Positions 16,628-25,143 of a stretch of 64,000 bases of DNA are shown here, one piece after another. A model generated the notes under the pieces. That model searched no databases. It saw nothing but the letters and a program-made list of their open reading frames with translations, and was not told where the DNA came from. This stretch comes from an uncultured Lachnospiraceae bacterium (lineage in GTDB: Bacteria; Bacillota; Clostridia; Lachnospirales; Lachnospiraceae): contig CAMVHB010000001.1 of the NCBI GenBank assembly GCA_947167155.1, positions 1-64,000 on the forward strand, read 5' to 3'. A program made the position numbers and the translations under genes. Position 1 is the first letter of the stretch. Every line of letters starts with the position of its first letter.

Positions 16628-16683
16628 TATCTTTTCCTCCAAAATAATAATCTGCTTCAACACCAAAACGGTTTTGAAATATA

Positions 16684-16712
16684 ATTATCGGTCTTTCCGA
16701 CTCTGATTTCAA
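16684..16712 (-). promoter_or_regulatory. ilvE promoter
   Basis: TTGAAA (16712-16707) and GATAAT (16689-16684) are 17 bases apart on the minus strand, giving a leader of about 50 bases. I found no T-box or leader peptide in it. Confidence 0.5.
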
Positions 16713-16743
16713 CTGTTGTTTTTTTTGCACAAGCACTTTTATC

Positions 16744-19179
16744 TCACCCCGTCATAGTCTCAAGATCCAGGATCCCGTTTTTTTCAAAGACCCTGATCTG
16801 CCCTTTTTCAATGGTGCATAGATGCTCTATCGAAAGAGAATCGAGTCTATCAATAGTCTCCTTTCCGGGATGGCCATAGCGGTTCCCCTTCCCTGCAGAG
16901 ATCAGAGTTATGTCCTCCCTTCCCGAAAGAATTGAAAGAAGAGCATTGCAATTTGAATAATTGCTCCCGTGATGCGCGGCCTTCAATATCAGGGTTCCCT
17001 TTGCAGCCTCTTTTAGCATGCCCTTTGTTCCTTCATCCGAGAGTATGATCTCCTCCTGTTCGCTCCCTATATCCCCCGTGAGAAGGAGCGATACATCAAG
17101 ATCCTTTCTTTCTACGAGAAGGACAAGTGAATTCGCGTTCGCGTCACCTGCTTTCAGATATTCATCTGTCCCTGCAAAAAGACAGGTGATGACAGTCTTG
17201 CCGCCCGGGAGGACGAGCCTCTCGCCCTTTTCCATGTACCTTACCGCTGCCCCGTCCTTTCCTGCTGCCGAGATCAGGCTTTCATAGTTTTCGTTCGGAA
17301 CAACCTTTTTTGGAAGCACCACCATCCCGACCGGATAGCCGCTCTCCATAGCCTCGATCAGCCCCGAGACATGGTCGGTATCAAGGTGGCTCACGAACCA
17401 GAAGTCTATCCCGCCCGTGACTCCCCGGGACTTTAGAAAAGGCAGTATCACATTCCTTGCAACCTCCTTCTTACTTGTGCTGCCACCGTCTATCATGATA
17501 TGGGTAGAAGCATCAGTCCGAAGATAGATCCCGTCCCCCTGCCCCACGGAGAGCATATCAAATTCAAAGCCTCCCCTCTTGAAACCGAAAAGTATCACCG
17601 GAAGCAAAACGAAGACCACCACTGCCTTTGGAAGATAAGCTTTTATATCCTTCCTTTGAGCCTTTATCGGATCAGCCAGATCCTCCCGACTCTTTAAGGT
17701 ACGAAGAAGTTTTAATGCAAAATAGACGCCGACAAAAAATAAAATGAAATAAAGCACTATCTGAAGTTCGCCCGGTTTTCCAAATGTGAGGCTTGAAAAT
17801 GGAAGCTTCAGCGTCAATGCCGAAAGCCATTCATAGAAATACAAAAGAAGATGCACGGGGAAAAGAAGAAGCTTTAAAAATAATATTCCTGAAACGAGAG
17901 CCATGAAAAGGAGTGCTGTCATTAGAGGGATCAAAATGAGATTAAGGAAAACCTGATACAAAGGGATCTCATAGTAGTACAGTGCCACGATAGGAGCAGT
18001 TCCAAGACAGACCGTAAAGGAAAACACAAATGACATAATGAACTTCTCAAAAATAGAAGGTTTATAGCCCCTTATTTCTCTGTGCCTTTCCCTTATAAAG
18101 GATTCAAGCGCTTCACTGATGGGTCTTCCCGCTGCTGCCACGATAAATACGGCAGAGAACGAAAAGACAAAGGCTGAATCAAAAAGGCAGAAGGGATTTT
18201 TCATTATCAATATGACTGCAGCTACCCCCTCATTTGTAAGCATATCCGCTTCTCTTCCGAGGGACTCTGACAAAAGTGAGAGAAAGAACATGATAAGTGC
18301 CCGCTCTGCTGAAACAGACATGCCGCACATCTGGGCATAAAGAAATGAAAACGGGATCGAGATCAGAAAAGACATGAAGAAACTGAACCGGAGACGCCGG
18401 AGGAGCTTATAAATGAGACTTCCCACTATTGAAATATGAAGTCCCGAAACCGCAAGTAGATGGGCTATCCCGGAAGCCGAGAAAAGATCCTTGACGTCAG
18501 ACGTCAGCCCTCCCTTGTCCCCAAGTGCCATCGCACTAAGGATAGCGCCCTCCTCCCCCGGAAGATTGTCTTCAAAAAAGGTTTTCAGCCTTTCCCGAAG
18601 ATCAGAAAGCACCTGCCGGATCGAGAATACAGGCTTCTTTAAAAGCGTGATCTTTGGTTTAAAAAGCTTTATCCCTATATCCTTTCCTCTTAAGTATTCC
18701 TTCTCGGAAAAGCCTCCCTCGTTCTCTCTTTCCGAGATCTCAGAGGGCGTACCTTCAAGCTTGTAAAGGCTTCCCGGGACAAAGCTTATCTTCTCGTCCA
18801 GATAAAATATAAGCCCGCCGGGGCTGTAGTTTTTGCTGCCCGAACGAAAGCTGACTTCTTTAAGATAATAGGCATAAGAGCTTGTCTTCTCCTCAGTCTT
18901 CTCAGCCTTCCCGTAAAACACTTCCTCCTCTTTGGAAAGATCTTCTGAAGCCATCTTTGCCTGCGTCCTTACAAACATGTGCGCCTCTCCCCGAAAAAGT
19001 CCGAAGATGAATGCAGCGGCAACGACCAGAAAAGCTGCCTTTCTCTTCTTCAAAAATGAAAGCGATATAAGAGCAAAGATGACAAGAAAGATTATCCTTA
19101 AGGTGGGATTTTCGATAACGGCAAAAGCCGCCCCGAGGGAAAACGAGACCGCCAAGGAAAAAAGCGGTCGTTTGTCCAT
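16744..19179 (-). CDS. comEC: ComEC/Rec2-type DNA uptake channel protein
   Basis: This 811-residue membrane protein matches the full ComEC plan. Two or three N-terminal membrane helices precede an extracytoplasmic domain (DUF4131, about 60-200), then a polytopic competence domain (about 205-500, with GAILSAMALGDKGGL and HLLAVSGLHISIVG), then a metallo-beta-lactamase domain with HLDTDH near residue 600 and AAHHGSNYSN. In competent bacteria ComEC carries single-stranded DNA across the membrane. It is the last gene of an operon that starts with a ComEA-like lipoprotein and includes a two-component system. Whether the organism is transformable is not known from this window. Confidence 0.92.
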   Translation of the reverse strand: MDKRPLFSLAVSFSLGAAFAVIENPTLRIIFLVIFALISLSFLKKRKAAFLVVAAAFIFGLFRGEAHMFVRTQAKMASEDLSKEEEVFYGKAEKTEEKTSSYAYYLKEVSFRSGSKNYSPGGLIFYLDEKISFVPGSLYKLEGTPSEISERENEGGFSEKEYLRGKDIGIKLFKPKITLLKKPVFSIRQVLSDLRERLKTFFEDNLPGEEGAILSAMALGDKGGLTSDVKDLFSASGIAHLLAVSGLHISIVGSLIYKLLRRLRFSFFMSFLISIPFSFLYAQMCGMSVSAERALIMFFLSLLSESLGREADMLTNEGVAAVILIMKNPFCLFDSAFVFSFSAVFIVAAAGRPISEALESFIRERHREIRGYKPSIFEKFIMSFVFSFTVCLGTAPIVALYYYEIPLYQVFLNLILIPLMTALLFMALVSGILFLKLLLFPVHLLLYFYEWLSALTLKLPFSSLTFGKPGELQIVLYFILFFVGVYFALKLLRTLKSREDLADPIKAQRKDIKAYLPKAVVVFVLLPVILFGFKRGGFEFDMLSVGQGDGIYLRTDASTHIMIDGGSTSKKEVARNVILPFLKSRGVTGGIDFWFVSHLDTDHVSGLIEAMESGYPVGMVVLPKKVVPNENYESLISAAGKDGAAVRYMEKGERLVLPGGKTVITCLFAGTDEYLKAGDANANSLVLLVERKDLDVSLLLTGDIGSEQEEIILSDEGTKGMLKEAAKGTLILKAAHHGSNYSNCNALLSILSGREDITLISAGKGNRYGHPGKETIDRLDSLSIEHLCTIEKGQIRVFEKNGILDLETMTG

Positions 19180-19195
19180 AGATTTGATCCTTTGA

Positions 19196-20113
19196 TTATT
19201 CTATTATGAGCTTTGGATTCTTTTCATAGGTTCCGGAAAAGCTGTTCTCCGATATATCCGGAGTTCCGTTCCGAAATACAGTGATCTGAACCTTGCTTAT
19301 CCCGTCAAGATTGCAGAGGGAATTCACAAGGGTATATATCGAAACTTCACGGGTGACACCTGTGACCTTCGTAAAATAGCTGCTGTCTATATCAAGATAA
19401 CATATGCCGTCTGCGGTCGAGATATGAAGAAAAACCGAGGAATCACTGATGATAGCCTTCAACCCGCTTCCTACAGGCTCCTGACAGAGGTTTTCAATGA
19501 CAAGCTTTGCAAGATTAGTATTTGAGCTGTAATGAACCCTTCTCTCGTACGGAACAAGTCTCTCTCCGTCAGATGAAGGATAATAAAGCAGCAGATCCCT
19601 GATCTGAAGTGCTGCCTGGCTGCTTCCGAAATTTCCTATAAAGCTGTCCTTCGTCATAGCCCCTATGGTTCGCCCCGCCGCATCAACAAGCACCGAATCA
19701 CCGACGTAGAATGAGACTCCGGAAAGTCCCTCTATCTGAAGCAGTGTGTTTACTATAGCCGCGCGTATCAACGGCTCCCTTATAAGAGGGATGTCTGAAT
19801 ATCCCTCCGAAAAATAGACAGAGAGCCTGGTACCATCTTCCGAAAACTCTATCGACCTCACATCAACCTTCGCAGGTATGGGAGCTTCGGTCCCTCTTCT
19901 CTCCTCGTTGTCACCGAGCTGATCAAGCATGCTTTTTGCAAGTTCTTCCTTCGAAGAAGGCACCTCTCCCTCAAAGCGGTTTTCCACAAGGGATGTGCCG
20001 GAGGAGTCTATCCCGTAGATAATATAGCCTCCTTCCTTCCCGGCGCAGCCGGGTAAAAAGAAGATCATCATGATAAAGCAAAGAGAAAGGAGCAGCCTCT
20101 TAAAAATCTTCAT
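19196..20113 (-). CDS. GerMN-domain lipoprotein (LpqB-like partner of the histidine kinase)
   Basis: This 305-residue protein has a lipoprotein signal ending in the lipobox LPGC and two GerMN domains (about 60-165 and 180-290; the second contains SSNTNLAKLVIENL). The ATG at 20113 is chosen because GGAGG lies nine bases upstream; ATG 20119 is only three bases from it. It overlaps the end of the histidine kinase gene by 14 bases. The order response regulator, histidine kinase, GerMN lipoprotein parallels mtrA-mtrB-lpqB of Actinobacteria, where LpqB is a GerMN lipoprotein that acts on the MtrB sensor. By analogy it may tune the kinase at 20100-21629. Confidence 0.85.
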   Translation of the reverse strand: MKIFKRLLLSLCFIMMIFFLPGCAGKEGGYIIYGIDSSGTSLVENRFEGEVPSSKEELAKSMLDQLGDNEERRGTEAPIPAKVDVRSIEFSEDGTRLSVYFSEGYSDIPLIREPLIRAAIVNTLLQIEGLSGVSFYVGDSVLVDAAGRTIGAMTKDSFIGNFGSSQAALQIRDLLLYYPSSDGERLVPYERRVHYSSNTNLAKLVIENLCQEPVGSGLKAIISDSSVFLHISTADGICYLDIDSSYFTKVTGVTREVSIYTLVNSLCNLDGISKVQITVFRNGTPDISENSFSGTYEKNPKLIIE

Positions 20114-21629
20114 TTTCATTTTCCTCCGCTGCCACATCCTTTTCCTCAGTAATATATTTGAGCGGAACCCTGACAGCAAAACGCGTCCCTTCATCAAGCA
20201 CGCTCTTTACCTTGATCTCGCCCCTGTGCATCCGAATGACTGTCTGCGTTATGGCAAGCCCAAGTCCCGTGCCGCCTATCTCACGGCTGTGAGACTTATC
20301 AGCCCGATAGAATCTCTCGAATATGTGGGGAATGCTCTCTTCGGGTATTCCTATCCCGTTGTCCTCAACATGAATATAGAAATAACGATGGTCGGAATTG
20401 AGGCTCACATGTACATAGCCGCCTTTTTTGTTGTATTTGATCGCGTTTTCAATGAGATTCGAGATCGCAAGTGAGAACTTTGTCTCGTCTATCTCAGCAA
20501 CTATGGGTCTGAAGGTCTCAAGGACAAGTTCCACATTTGCCTTTTCAGCAATAGGAGAAAGCCTCTTCATGAGAAGCTCAAGTAGATCATTTATTCTGAC
20601 TGAAGAGACAGATAGTTCATCTGAGCCGCGGTCAAAGCGTACCAGAGTAAGGAGATCGTTGATTATCGTTGTTTCACGATCGATCTCGCCCGTTATATCA
20701 GCCATGAATTCTCTGTACATATCGACAGGGACGTCCTCCATGGAATTCAGGGAATCCGCCAGAACCTTCATTGAAGCAAGTGGAGTCTTCAATTCGTGAG
20801 AAACGTTTGAAACGAATTCCTGCCTGGAATCGTTCATGGTCTTCATGACAGCGGCATAGCTGTTGAAGTGATCGCTGATCTCAGCGACCTCGGTGGAGGA
20901 ATTTTCCTTCAGCACAGGTTCCGAAAAGCCCTTTTCTACATCAGCTATTTCAGATGAAAGCCGTCTTAAGGGAGCTGTCAGCCGTTTTGAAGCAAAAAGC
21001 GATATACCAAAAGCCGCGACAATATTTGCAGCAAGAAAAAGTATGAGAAATGAGCCCTGGGAATTTCTGGAGAGTGCGGTATTTTCCATAGAGCACACGA
21101 ACATTATGACACCGGACACCGGCACTGTTCCTGCTCTTTTCACCGGGGCGGAAGCTGCCATTTTAGGATCTGCAGTCTCCTCAGTCTCCCCGGTTATTGG
21201 AACGCATACCGTCAGGAATTTGTTCACCTTGTCCCTGTCATAGGCGGTCGCCCCGGACAGAGCCTTCAGCGCAATATCCCAGATCACCGTCCTTCCCTCG
21301 TAAAGGGAATATGTATCTTTAATGACACGAAGGGTCTTGTCAAGAACAAGTATCCTTCCTGAAAGAGATTGCGCAACAGAATCAAGAGTAATGTTTACAG
21401 CATCATCCGTAGGGCTCTTCAGATAACCACTTGTCAGTATGTCATTGCCCAGTATCTGGGATTCACTTGTAACAGAAAGAACCTCTGCTTTCTCGACCTC
21501 GCTTTCGTATACAAACGAAAAGCCGAGTGAAAAGAGGATAGACGGGATAATACCTATGAGAAGTCCAAAGACAAAGATACGGCTTCTCATGCTTTTGAAT
21601 AGATTTTGGGGTGAGAATCGCTTCTTCAA
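20100..21629 (-). CDS. HAMP-domain sensor histidine kinase
   Basis: This 509-residue kinase has membrane segments at about 19-42 and 193-213 flanking an extracytoplasmic sensor of about 150 residues. A HAMP domain (214-266), a dimerisation/phosphoacceptor domain with His278 in SNVSHELKTPLASM, and an ATPase domain with NLIENAIKYN, DNGIGIPEE and GGTGLGLAI follow. All boxes are intact. It resembles WalK/PhoR/ResE-type kinases. Its start overlaps the response regulator stop by four bases and its end overlaps the GerMN lipoprotein, so the three are coupled. The signal sensed is unknown. Confidence 0.93.
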   Translation of the reverse strand: MKKRFSPQNLFKSMRSRIFVFGLLIGIIPSILFSLGFSFVYESEVEKAEVLSVTSESQILGNDILTSGYLKSPTDDAVNITLDSVAQSLSGRILVLDKTLRVIKDTYSLYEGRTVIWDIALKALSGATAYDRDKVNKFLTVCVPITGETEETADPKMAASAPVKRAGTVPVSGVIMFVCSMENTALSRNSQGSFLILFLAANIVAAFGISLFASKRLTAPLRRLSSEIADVEKGFSEPVLKENSSTEVAEISDHFNSYAAVMKTMNDSRQEFVSNVSHELKTPLASMKVLADSLNSMEDVPVDMYREFMADITGEIDRETTIINDLLTLVRFDRGSDELSVSSVRINDLLELLMKRLSPIAEKANVELVLETFRPIVAEIDETKFSLAISNLIENAIKYNKKGGYVHVSLNSDHRYFYIHVEDNGIGIPEESIPHIFERFYRADKSHSREIGGTGLGLAITQTVIRMHRGEIKVKSVLDEGTRFAVRVPLKYITEEKDVAAEENENEDF

Positions 21630-22315
21630 GGCTTATAAAAATACCCGACCCCCCACTTCGTCTGAATATAACGGGGTTCTCCGGGATTTTCCTCTATCTT
21701 TTCGCGAAGGCGCCTGACGTGCACATCAACGGTACGTGCATCTCCGGGATAATCCGCTCCCCAGAGAGCCTCAAGAAGAGTCTCCCTTGAGAATACCTTG
21801 TCAGGATTCATAACGAGAAGAAGGAGCATATCAAATTCACGGGAGGTAAGGTTAATCTCTTTTTCATTGACAAAAAGCCTTCTCGAACTCCTGTCTATCC
21901 GAATGACCCCGCTTTCGATCCTGGCGTCCTCGTCGCCTTTTTTCTCAGAGCTAAAGCTGCGCCGCATGATGGCCTTGATCCTTGCCTTCACCTCAAGTAT
22001 ATTAAAGGGCTTTGTGATATAGTCGTCCGCGCCATATTCAAGTCCGAGGATCTTGTCCATATCATCGCCCTTCGCAGTCAGCATAACTATTGGCATTTCA
22101 GAAAACTCTCTTATTCTGCGGCAGACTTCGAAGCCGTCTACCTTGGGAAGCATTACATCGAGGAGCACCATGTCATATCTGGTCTTTTCGGCAAGATCCA
22201 GAGCTTCCTGCCCGTCATAGGCACAGTCCACCTCCATGCCGTCCTGCTCAAGAGAAAACTTGATCCCCTTGACTATCAGCTTTTCATCATCAACCACGAG
22301 AACTTTTTTTGCCAT
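21626..22315 (-). CDS. OmpR/PhoB-family response regulator
   Basis: This 229-residue protein has a receiver domain (1-120) with the acidic pocket near residues 9-10, the phosphoacceptor Asp53 in MVLLDVMLP, and Lys in MLTAKGDD. A winged-helix DNA-binding domain follows (about 130-229, ending in RYIQTKWGVGYFY). It is partner to the kinase that overlaps it by four bases, and it starts six bases after the ComEA-like gene. Target genes are not visible; autoregulation or control of the com genes in the same operon is possible. Confidence 0.94.
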   Translation of the reverse strand: MAKKVLVVDDEKLIVKGIKFSLEQDGMEVDCAYDGQEALDLAEKTRYDMVLLDVMLPKVDGFEVCRRIREFSEMPIVMLTAKGDDMDKILGLEYGADDYITKPFNILEVKARIKAIMRRSFSSEKKGDEDARIESGVIRIDRSSRRLFVNEKEINLTSREFDMLLLLVMNPDKVFSRETLLEALWGADYPGDARTVDVHVRRLREKIEENPGEPRYIQTKWGVGYFYKP

Positions 22316-22321
22316 AACAAC

Positions 22322-22969
22322 CTATACCGTTATCCTATCCTTTATCTTTTCGTAAAGGCCACCCTTTATTCCACTGATCTTTGTGACATCCTCAGTACTC
22401 TTGAACGGGCCGTTCTTCTGTCTGTAATCAATTATAAGCTTCGCCTTTGCTTCTCCTATTCCGGGAAGTGTCTTAAGAGCTCCTGCGTCAGCAGTATTGA
22501 TATTGATCCTTCCATCCTTTTCAGCAGTCATGGATGACTCAGCCGTTTCCTGTTCGCCTTCACTCCTGATATAGATCTTTTCCCCATCTAATACTTCTTT
22601 TGCCTGGTTAAGGTCTTTTGTGTCCGCAACATCTGAAAGCCCACCGGCCATTGAGATGAGAGAGAAAACGCGACTTCCCTTCTCTACCTCAAATACGCCC
22701 GGAGCATTCACAGCCCCCCGGATCTCAACAAAGATCTTCTCCTCTTTTTCCTCTGATACCTTCGCCTGATCATCCGCAACGTCAACAGCGGAAGAGGTCC
22801 TTTCCGTGTCAGTACCTGCCGTGCCCTTTTTTTCCTCAAAGTAAGAGGTGCTTGTGCAGGAAGATAGAAAGAAGACAGAAATAACGATCGCTGCAATACC
22901 AATCTTTAAAAATATACCGGTTTTCAAAACAGGATTCCTTTCCAAAGGAAGAAAAGAAAGCCTGCTCAT
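22322..22969 (-). CDS. comEA: ComEA-like lipoprotein (SLBB plus helix-hairpin-helix)
   Basis: The protein has an N-terminal signal with a lipobox-like FFLSSC, a Glu/Lys-rich linker, an SLBB domain (about 80-130, VEIRGAVNAPGVFEVEKG) and a C-terminal helix-hairpin-helix pair (about 150-215, ININTADAGALKTLPGIGEA), the DNA-binding unit of ComEA. It should bind incoming DNA outside the cell for ComEC. ComEA is usually held by a plain membrane segment; here a lipid anchor is predicted. The ATG at 22969 lies within a few bases of the expected transcript start. A TTG at 22927, nine bases after GGAAAGG, gives a classic lipoprotein signal (MKTGIFLKIG) and may be the real start. First gene of a five-gene operon. 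Confidence 0.87.
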   Translation of the reverse strand: MSRLSFLPLERNPVLKTGIFLKIGIAAIVISVFFLSSCTSTSYFEEKKGTAGTDTERTSSAVDVADDQAKVSEEKEEKIFVEIRGAVNAPGVFEVEKGSRVFSLISMAGGLSDVADTKDLNQAKEVLDGEKIYIRSEGEQETAESSMTAEKDGRININTADAGALKTLPGIGEAKAKLIIDYRQKNGPFKSTEDVTKISGIKGGLYEKIKDRITV

Positions 22970-22981
22970 CCTGACCGGTAT

Positions 22982-23009
22982 ATTCTAACATATTAAGAAA
23001 TTATTACAA
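22982..23009 (-). promoter_or_regulatory. Promoter of the comEA-comEC operon
   Basis: TTGTAA (23009-23004) and TAGAAT (22987-22982) are 16 bases apart on the minus strand. The expected start near 22975 leaves almost no leader for the ATG at 22969 but about 48 bases for the TTG at 22927. Confidence 0.5.
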
Positions 23010-23016
23010 ATGTTTT

Positions 23017-24207
23017 TCAAAGAAGCGATGATAATATTTCATTCATACTGTCAAAGTCCTCTTTTTCGGCGATGAGCGGCGGCAGCATCCGAAGCACATT
23101 TCCTTCCGCCGTAAGGAGGATGAGTCCTTTTGAAAGGGCTGCTGAGACGATATCCCTGACCTTCACATTTTCATCGAGCAAAAGTCCCTGCATGAAGCCC
23201 TCTCCGCGCCGCTCCTTCACTTTGTCAGACCCTTCCACGATCCTGTCAAGGGTCTCTTCAAAATAAGGAGTGAGCTCCTTCACATGCTCTCTCACCTTTC
23301 TCTCCTTCATGAGCCTGATGGAAAGAGAAACGGCAGATGTGCACAAAGGGTTTCCTCCGTAAGTTGAGCCATGATCTCCGGGCTTTAAGGAGTTTTTTGC
23401 AACACGTTCAGAAACTATGAAGGCGCCAACCGGAAGCCCGAGCCCAAGCGCCTTCGCGCTTGTCAGGATATCGGGTTTTACATCATACTTCTCAAAAGCA
23501 AAGAATTCACCGGTCCGACACATCCCGCACTGTATCTCATCAAGAATGAGCAGGATGTCATGCTCGTCGCAGAGCCTTCTTACGCCCTTTATAAATTCCG
23601 CGGTCGAAGGATGTATTCCGCCCTCTCCCTGAAGCGTCTCCATGATAATGGCGCAGATCCTGTCATCTATCAGCTTTTCAACCGAGGAAAGGTCGTTAAA
23701 TTCTGCAAAGACAGCCCCATCCATCAGGGGATAAAAAGGCGATCTGTATGAAGTAGTCCCCGTAACGGAAAGCGAACCTACGGTCCTTCCGTGAAAAGAG
23801 GAATTCATGGCTATTACCTTTGCGTCGTTCTTCCCGGTCTTATTAAAATAATATCTCTTTGCAGTCTTCAGCGCCCCTTCGACAGCCTCAGCACCGCTGT
23901 TTGTAAAGAAGACCCGGTCAAGTCCCGATATCTCCTTTACGGCCTCAGCAGCTTTTGATAGCGGCTCTGTATAATAAAGATTTGAAACATGGACTAGAGT
24001 TCCAAGCTGCATAGAAAGCTCTTTTGCTATCTCTTTGTCACCATAGCCAAAGGCGTTCACTCCGATCCCGGAAGCAAAGTCGAGGTACCTTTTCCCGTCA
24101 TTGTCAAAAAGGTACATACCTTCCCCGTCCGAGAAGACCACCGGGAAACGGCTGTAGACCGCTATCAGATCTTCATCAGCCTTTTTCATGATCTCATCAC
24201 TTGTCAT
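23017..24207 (-). CDS. argD: Acetylornithine aminotransferase
   Basis: This 396-residue class III PLP enzyme converts N-acetylglutamate semialdehyde to N-acetylornithine with glutamate. FASGIGVNAFGY, FTNSGAEAVEGALKTAKRY, SFHGRTVGSLSVTG, LILDEIQCGMCRTGEFFAFE and the PLP-lysine segment LTSAKALGLGLPVGA are family signatures. AAGGAGAG precedes the ATG. It starts three bases after argB and is the last gene of the arg operon. Ornithine aminotransferase is the main alternative, made unlikely by the arg context. Confidence 0.94.
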   Translation of the reverse strand: MTSDEIMKKADEDLIAVYSRFPVVFSDGEGMYLFDNDGKRYLDFASGIGVNAFGYGDKEIAKELSMQLGTLVHVSNLYYTEPLSKAAEAVKEISGLDRVFFTNSGAEAVEGALKTAKRYYFNKTGKNDAKVIAMNSSFHGRTVGSLSVTGTTSYRSPFYPLMDGAVFAEFNDLSSVEKLIDDRICAIIMETLQGEGGIHPSTAEFIKGVRRLCDEHDILLILDEIQCGMCRTGEFFAFEKYDVKPDILTSAKALGLGLPVGAFIVSERVAKNSLKPGDHGSTYGGNPLCTSAVSLSIRLMKERKVREHVKELTPYFEETLDRIVEGSDKVKERRGEGFMQGLLLDENVKVRDIVSAALSKGLILLTAEGNVLRMLPPLIAEKEDFDSMNEILSSLL

Positions 24208-24210
24208 ATT

Positions 24211-25128
24211 CTATACTCTCCTTCCGTCAGGATCGTAGAATTTCTCGTCCCTGTCATGAAGTATCGCAGTACCTATGCCCTTGTTCGTAAATATCTCAAG
24301 AAGAAGGCAGTGAACTATCCTGCCATCAAGGATATGTACCCTTGAAACACCGTTCTCCACGGCATGTATGCAGTTCATTATCTTCGGGAGCATTCCTCCG
24401 CTTATGGTGCCGTCCTCAATGAGTTCCCTCGCCTCCTGGACTGTGATCTCGGATATGAGGGAAGAGGGATCATTCACATCACGAAGGATCCCGGGTTCAT
24501 CCGTAAGGAATGCAAGCTTCTCCGCCTTTACAGCCTCTGCTATCGCGCAGGCAGCATCATCCGCGTTGATGTTGTAGGTATTGAAATCATTGTCAAGGCC
24601 GAGGGGACATACTATCGGAAGGAAATCCTTTTCAAGCAGGTCAAGGAGTATCTTTGGAGAAACCTTTGTGATATCCCCGACAAAGCCTATGTCCTCACCG
24701 TTCTTTGAAAGCTTCTTCTTTACGGTGAGCATACGGCCGTCCTTGCCGCTGATCCCGACGGCATTGACGCCAAGGGACTGTACCATCGAGACAAGGGACT
24801 TGTTCACGCGGTTTAAGACCATCTCGGCAACCTCCATGGTCTCCTTGTCCGTCTTTCGAAGCCCGTCCACAAACTCGCTCTCATGCCCCATGAGCTTCAC
24901 CCAGTGGCTTATCTCCTTTCCGCCGCCGTGGACAATGATGGGCTTGAAGCCTACAAGCTTAAGGAGCGTAACATCCTTTATCACATCATTCTTCAGTTCT
25001 TCGTCAAGCATGGCAGACCCGCCGTACTTTACAACTATTATCCTCCTGTTGAAGCGCTGTATGTAAGGAAGCGCCTCAACAAGTACTCCTGCTTTCTGCT
25101 GAAGGTCAAGTATCTCTTCGTCTTTCAA
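24211..25128 (-). CDS. argB: Acetylglutamate kinase
   Basis: This 305-residue amino acid kinase phosphorylates N-acetylglutamate, usually the feedback-controlled step when ArgJ recycles acetate. [32 protein letters not shown] and the C-terminal GGMLPKI match. A TTG at 25128 is chosen because AGGAG lies seven bases upstream; another TTG at 25134 is only one base from it. The N-terminus is longer than in the shortest family members, as in arginine-sensitive forms, but sensitivity is inference. It lies between argJ and argD. Confidence 0.94.
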   Translation of the reverse strand: MKDEEILDLQQKAGVLVEALPYIQRFNRRIIVVKYGGSAMLDEELKNDVIKDVTLLKLVGFKPIIVHGGGKEISHWVKLMGHESEFVDGLRKTDKETMEVAEMVLNRVNKSLVSMVQSLGVNAVGISGKDGRMLTVKKKLSKNGEDIGFVGDITKVSPKILLDLLEKDFLPIVCPLGLDNDFNTYNINADDAACAIAEAVKAEKLAFLTDEPGILRDVNDPSSLISEITVQEARELIEDGTISGGMLPKIMNCIHAVENGVSRVHILDGRIVHCLLLEIFTNKGIGTAILHDRDEKFYDPDGRRV

Positions 25129-25143
25129 TGTCAATCTCCTTTT

